Source: Macrothele yani
Taxonomy: Eukaryota > Arthropoda > Arachnida > Araneae > Macrothelidae
Assembly (NCBI GenBank): GCA_039090855.1
Contig: CM077011.1
Coordinates: forward strand, 29,851,001-29,915,000
Direction: 5' to 3'
DNA length: 64,000 nucleotides
The translations under genes and the position numbers were made by a program. Below the pieces are notes generated by a model. That model was not told the origin of the DNA. It worked only from the letters and a program-made list of their open reading frames with translations, and made no database searches. Shown here piece by piece: positions 59,282-64,000 of this stretch (position 1 is the stretch's first letter; each line of letters begins with the position of its first letter).

Positions 59282-61410
59282 CACAGTCCAGTCAAAATAT
59301 TATGACTACCTGTTTTATGAGGTATGACCTCATCGTGCCACCAAAACCGCAGATATACGGCGTCGCATTGATTCAATGAGGCCTCGGAACGTTCCTGTAG
59401 GGATGCTATACCAAGCAGACACCAGAGCTTCCCGCTGATAATCAAGAGTCATCGGTGATGGATCCATACGTCGAACTTGATGGTCAAGAAAGTTTAAATA
59501 GGATTGATGTCCGGCGAGTACGGTGGCCAGGATAGTAAGTTAATGTCACTGGAATGCTCCTCAAATCATTCTCACACATGCATAGCAACATGGCAAGGGG
59601 CATTATTATGCTGGAAGCAACCCGTGTCATCGGGGTATACAGTCATCATGAATGGTGAATCATATCAGAGTATGGTGGCCAGGATAGTAAGCTAAAGTCA
59701 CAAGAATGCTCCTCAAATCATTCTCACACACACATAGCAACATGGAAAGGGGCATTATCTTGCTCGAAGCGATCCGTGCCATCGGGGTATACAGTCATCA
59801 TGAATGGTGAATCATATCAGAGTATGGTGGCCAGGATAGTAAGCTAAAGTCACTGGAATGCTCCTCAAATCATTCTCACACACACATAGCAACATGGCAA
59901 GGGGCATTATCTTGCTCGAAGCAACCCGTGCCATCGGGGTATACAGTCATCATGAATGGTGAATCATATCAGAGTATGGTGGCCAGGATAGTAAGCTAAA
60001 GTCAGAAGAATGCTCCTCAAATCATTCTCACACACACATAGCAACATGGAAAGGGGCATTATCTTGCTCGAAGCAACCCGTGTCATCGGGGTATACAGTC
60101 ATCATGAATGGTGAATCATATCAGAGTATGGTGGCCAGGATAGTAAGCTAAAGTCAGAAGAATGCTCCTCAAATCATTCTCACACACACATAGCAACATG
60201 GCAAGGGGCATTATCTTGCTCGAAGCAACCCGTGCCATCGGGGTATACAGTCATCATGAATGGTGAATCATATCAGAGTATGGTGGCCAGGATAGTAAGC
60301 TAAAGTCACTGGAATGCTCTTCAAATCATTCTCATACACGCATAGCAACATGGCAAGGGGCATTATCTTGCTCGAAGCAACCCGTGCCATCGGGGTATAC
60401 AGTCATCATGAATGGTGAATCATATCAGAGTATGGTGGCCAGGATAGTAAGCTAAAGTCACTGGAATGCTCCTCAAATCATTCTCACACACGCATAGCAA
60501 CATGGCAAGGGGCATTATCTTGCTCGAAGCGACCCGTGCCATCGGGGATACAGTCATCATGAATGGTGAATCATATCAGAGTATGGTGGCCAGGATAGTA
60601 AGCTAAAGTCACTGGAATGCTCCTCAAATCATTCTCACACACGCATAGCAACATGGCAAGGGTCATTTCCTTGCTGGAAGCAACCCGTGCCATCGGGGTA
60701 TACAGTCATCATGAATGGTGAATCATATCAGAGTATGGTGGCCAGGATAGTAAGCTAAAGTCACTGGAATGTTCTTCAAATCATTCTCACACACGCATAG
60801 CAACATGGCAAGGGTCATTTTCTTGCTGGAAGCAACCCGTGCCATCGGGGTATACAGTCATCATGAATGGTGAATCATATCAGAGTATGGTGGCCAGGAA
60901 AGTAAGCTAAAGTCACTGGAATGCTCCTCAAATCATTCTCACACACGCATAGCAACATGGCAAGGGGCATTATTATGCTGGAAGCAACCCGTGCCATCGG
61001 GGTATAAAGTCATCATGAATGGTGAATCATATCAGAGTATGGTGGCCAGGATAGTAAGCTAAAGTCACTGGAATGCTCCTCAAATCATTCTCACACACGC
61101 ATAGCAACATGGCAAGGGTCATTTTCTTGCTGGAAGCAACCCGTGCCATCGGGGTATACAGTCATCATGAATGGTGAATCATATCAGAGTATGGTGGCCA
61201 AGAAAGTAAGCTAAAGTCACTGGAATGCTCCTCAAATCATTTTCACACGCGCGAAGCAACATGGCAAGGTACATTATCTTGCTGGAAACAACCCATGATA
61301 TCGAGATAGACAGTCATCATTAATGGGAGTACCTGATCCACCACAATGAATAGGTAGCCTGAAGTGTTCCTCGTGCGATCGAGGAGGATGATTGCTGCCA
61401 ATGATTCCTA
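59282..61410 (-). pseudogene. Tc1-like element with internal amplification
   Basis: The left end, cacagtccagtcaaaatatt then atgactacctg, looks like a Tc1 terminus. The minus strand encodes the C-terminus in broken frames: LDYQREALVSAWYSIP, and SWPPYSPDINPI before a stop, where the catalytic Glu would follow. Then comes HNNAPCHVAMHV, the second catalytic motif with Asp changed to Asn in this first copy. From there the sequence is repeated twelve times. Beyond 61345 the transposase goes on upstream for about 60 bp (words similar to SGNHPPRSHEEHF). The N-terminus and the right end are missing. Confidence 0.8.
59522..61345. repeat. 152-bp x 12 array of a Tc1 catalytic segment
   Basis: ggtggccaggatagtaag recurs at 59522, 59674, 59826, 59978, 60130, 60282, 60434, 60585, 60737, 60889, 61041 and 61193. 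The period is 152 bp with a single one-base deletion. Each unit has atggcaaggggcattat, the reverse complement of the NAPCH codons, and gtatacagtcatcatgaatg. Neighbouring copies share variants (aaaggggcattatc, aagggtcattttc), so the array grew in blocks. Confidence 0.98.
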
Positions 61411-61414
61411 GAAA

Positions 61415-62125
61415 GCGAAGAAGGAAATACATCATTTGATAGTTTATAGAGTCATATTTATAACAAAATAGGATTCAGCTCTCCATCCCTTAAACCTCCG
61501 ATACAGTAGCGTTAGAAAGTTAAGCCAAATTTTGCGTGAGTTTGTTTCGCCGCACGCCGTTTTAAGGTTGATAACTAGTGAATGGATAACGGTAGCGATG
61601 ACCTCAGCCCCGCATTCCGTAGTTGACGGTCAGAGCTAACGGACGGACGTATGTGATACACCTAAATAAGGTGGATCTAAAATTCAATTACTTTTTAAGT
61701 AAAAATAAAAAATTGATGACGAAAATTAAGAAATGACGCGAAAATCCAGGGAAGTTACCATAAGAAATAAAGAAAGTTGAAAAAACAGCTATAGGAGAAC
61801 GAGAGGAATCCGAAAAGGCCCGCTAAGTCATCCACCGATAGGTCAGGGGAATGTAGGGAGCGTCAGAAGTCCGCGAGGCACGATGCGTTTCACCTGAGTT
61901 CGACTCTAGGGCCACAACCTTCCACTTCAATTGCAAAAATCGAGCCTGAACAGCAAGAACAGATGGAGATTGATGTCATCGATCCAAATTTTCACACCGA
62001 GCATGTAGTACCAATGTACAACGCCAGTCTTCATAAATTCGCTGGATAATGAATGTATTGGGTCTCAAACCTTCACACCGCCGATGCATTCTGATTCTAG
62101 ACAAGAACAAGAGCAACAACAAGAA
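61415..62125. other. Region without recognised features
   Basis: Mixed sequence. gagttcgactctagggcc at 61896 resembles a B box, but no A box precedes it at a suitable distance. Confidence 0.3.
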
Positions 62126-62127
62126 GA

Positions 62128-62180
62128 GTACACTAGGCCCTAAGAGTTGCTCATAGTGGTCATTAAACTCCCGAACGAAA
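62128..62180 (+). mobile_element. SINE tail fragment
   Basis: ggccctaagagttgctcata then gtggtcattaaactcccgaa matches the 3' tail of the abundant SINE (gttgctcacggtggtcgtta). Confidence 0.6.
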
Positions 62181-62780
62181 AAATTCGAAGTGTATTGGAT
62201 TCTGGGAAATGGCGTCTGCAAACAGACTCGTATAGGCAGATACAACTTCTTTTCTTGTTGACTAGTTCTTTAATCACAAAGTTTCAGAAGGTAAAGTCTT
62301 ACTAATAACGAATAGATTTACCATACACTCACTCACTGTGCAAATCGGTGACTGTTATTCAACCATTCCAGAGTATAACGCCTGTGTATACTTTGCGTGT
62401 TTTATCCTTATTTGTAGAACGAAATCAAGAATTTTTTGGATGAACTTGTTTGCTTGAATATATTAGGCTGTTGCTAATGAAATGTCTTAATACTGATGGA
62501 AACTTCAAAAATGCAAAATACAGTGCAAAACGAACTTCATTGATTAAAATAGTCATTTCCAGCAGTAACACTCTTTTCCCAAAGAGACACAGGTCTCTGT
62601 ATGCCGTCGAATGTCGAGTTTCGTATGGGTCTCTACAAAGGACTGGAAATTGCAATAAAAAAAATCCCAGAATGCAAAACTAAAAATGGATTTAAGATGT
62701 GATTAATCATTGTGATATGAACTGCAACAGACTCCTAAGCTGCAAAACTTACAGATTTGAAATAAAAAGTTTCTAGATGC
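62181..62780. other. Region without recognised features
   Basis: AT-rich. No element or coding motif seen. Confidence 0.3.
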
Positions 62781-62784
62781 TTTT

Positions 62785-62880
62785 AATTTGGGATTTTAAC
62801 AACCCGCATGAGCATCAAAGGGATTGTCCGCTCCTACTTAGGAACTGCTAGCTCCATGGAAAGGAGTGAACCAGCTGATA
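62785..62880 (-). mobile_element. Decayed SINE fragment
   Basis: tgggattttaacaacccgca then tgagca, and gtccgctcctacttaggaac, follow the order of the SINE tail and body. Strongly diverged; head absent. Confidence 0.45.
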
Positions 62881-63097
62881 TATATGTATTTCTCTCGCAT
62901 TCGAGCAGTAAAAGGCATGGGCTGTGAACCATCCAATCACGGCAGAACCTTGTTGGCTTTACCTCGTATTTAAAATTATTATATCACATGTGAAGGCTTT
63001 CGGTTTTATTTTTACAATTTTATTGCTAATGCGACACAATACATGATATCTTCGAGGTGCAGCGAATGTGAAGATTTTTTCTACTTTGGGGGGTGTT

Positions 63098-63312
63098 GGG
63101 GGGGGAGGGTTAATGACCAACACGAGCAGCTCATAGGGCTACAAACAGTCGCCAGTCTCTAATTTAGGGCCACCGTTTCCAGGCAAACGACAGAATCAGC
63201 GTCATCAGGCGGACGCAATATCCATGCCTCAACAGCGATGCGAACCCAGGCCGATATCCGACGAATGGTCAGAGGCCAAAGGTTCAGACTACTCGGCCAC
63301 TGGGGCGACAAT
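63098..63312 (-). mobile_element. tRNA-derived SINE copy, diverged
   Basis: Minus strand: ggttaatgaccaacacgagc, gtcgccagtctctaatttag, catgcctcaacagcgatgcg (B-box side), cgaatggtcagaggccaaag and ctcggccactggggcgac (A-box side). All modules are present, with about 20 percent divergence by eye. Confidence 0.8.
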
Positions 63313-63914
63313 GTTTTGCTTTCCGTGTGTGAATTCTTAGTGAATCTATTGCATTTCCTCAGACTTAAGATTATGGTTGGGGGAAAGACAACCTGAACTA
63401 TCCATTTAACACTGGGTCACACACCATGAAACGGTGCACAGTAAAACATAATAAAATAATCATAATTATATTCTAAGACGTGAAAGAGTTTTGTGAAAAA
63501 CATTCGATTTTTTTGACGGCTGTGTTAATCTTCTTTCTCCAGTTTCATGTTCCTCTAGTTTTTCTTTTTTTTTTTCCTGCCAAAAGCTGTCATTTATTTT
63601 ATTTTCGAATTTACTTTCCTTAAAATTTCTCAAAATTTTAACAATGTCATATTTACTTGAAAGAAAGCCCGGTACGACTTCAGAATTTAACCCTACTTAC
63701 TTTTCATTCATCTGCAACCAGGACCGTAGCTAGCAGGGAGCTGGAGGCGGCTCATCCTCCTCTGCAAAGCAAGCAAGCCTCAGCCTGGAAGATCAATGCT
63801 GCTGTATATCCTCTGAACTTTTATTTTCGGTGATTAGCAGAAATTATTGCTGTGTTTCATTAAGAGCATAAGTACCCTATTTATTCGTGTATTGAACTTT
63901 TTTAAATGCATAAT

Positions 63915-64000
63915 TGAAATGATATAGCGGTCTAAGCGTTGCTTATGACCATTCATTCGAGATGTGTTCGGGTTCGAATTCCAGTGAGGCATGGATGTTG
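63915..64000 (+). mobile_element. tRNA-derived SINE, cut by the window end
   Basis: Head aatgatatagcggtctaagc with gttgc, B box gggttcgaattccagtgagg, then catggatgttg at the window end. Confidence 0.75.

Noticed and set aside
61896..61915. B-box-like gagttcgactctagggcc as a further SINE
   Set aside because: No A box at the expected distance and no body or tail of either SINE family nearby.

Overview
The window reads as a piece of a large, AT-rich animal genome, made almost entirely of transposable elements (TEs) and tandem repeats. I could defend no intact host gene, rRNA or functional tRNA gene. The mix (mariner, many Tc1-like elements, a Tigger/pogo relative, a piggyBac-type element, RTE-like LINEs with the WAGHIAR-type C-terminus, tRNA-derived SINEs) fits an arthropod, perhaps a chelicerate such as a spider. 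That assignment is inference and weak. Every coding remnant carries stops or frameshifts, so protein function is read from motifs only.

Layout. 0-5 kb: LINE 3' end, a 441-bp palindrome with a tRNA-like module in each arm, then a 3-kb satellite with 69/138/414-bp periodicity and a ~257-bp direct duplication. 6.6-9.5 kb: RTE-like LINE 3' half, then a near full-length mariner with D34D spacing and TA target duplication. 11-15 kb: LINE fragments, one split by a 387-bp insertion that again carries a tRNA-like module inside inverted repeats, and a SINE whose middle has become a (GA)n tract. 17-20 kb: four SINE copies and another LINE. 22-25 kb: RTE-like LINE, then a Tc1 fragment that runs into a 30-bp minisatellite. 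28.7-35.5 kb: four successive Tc1-like elements separated by SINEs. 35.5-37.5 kb: partly duplicated SINEs and a GC-rich block. 37.5-38.7 kb: a deleted Tigger-like element. 38.8-43.6 kb: one RTE-like LINE interrupted by a Tc1 and by a foldback element that itself holds a second Tc1. 43.6-44.7 kb: LINE with an inserted tRNA-like sequence. 47.3-50.1 kb: about 20 copies of a ~102-bp unit next to, and apparently derived from, a LINE C-terminus. 51.5-52.6 kb: a short-unit minisatellite. 53.5-57.5 kb: Tc1, piggyBac-type element, Tc1. 58.5-61.4 kb: mariner fragment, then a Tc1 whose catalytic region is amplified into twelve 152-bp copies. The last 3 kb hold SINE remnants.

Two themes stand out. First, tandem arrays here are repeatedly born inside TE bodies. 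At least three of them abut or contain the codons of the second catalytic Asp of Tc1 transposase (the DNAPCH motif). Second, three loci carry a ~72-nt cloverleaf-competent tRNA-like sequence placed inside inverted repeats. They share a downstream tail and all lack a U at position 33. Both are sequence observations; the mechanisms are inference.
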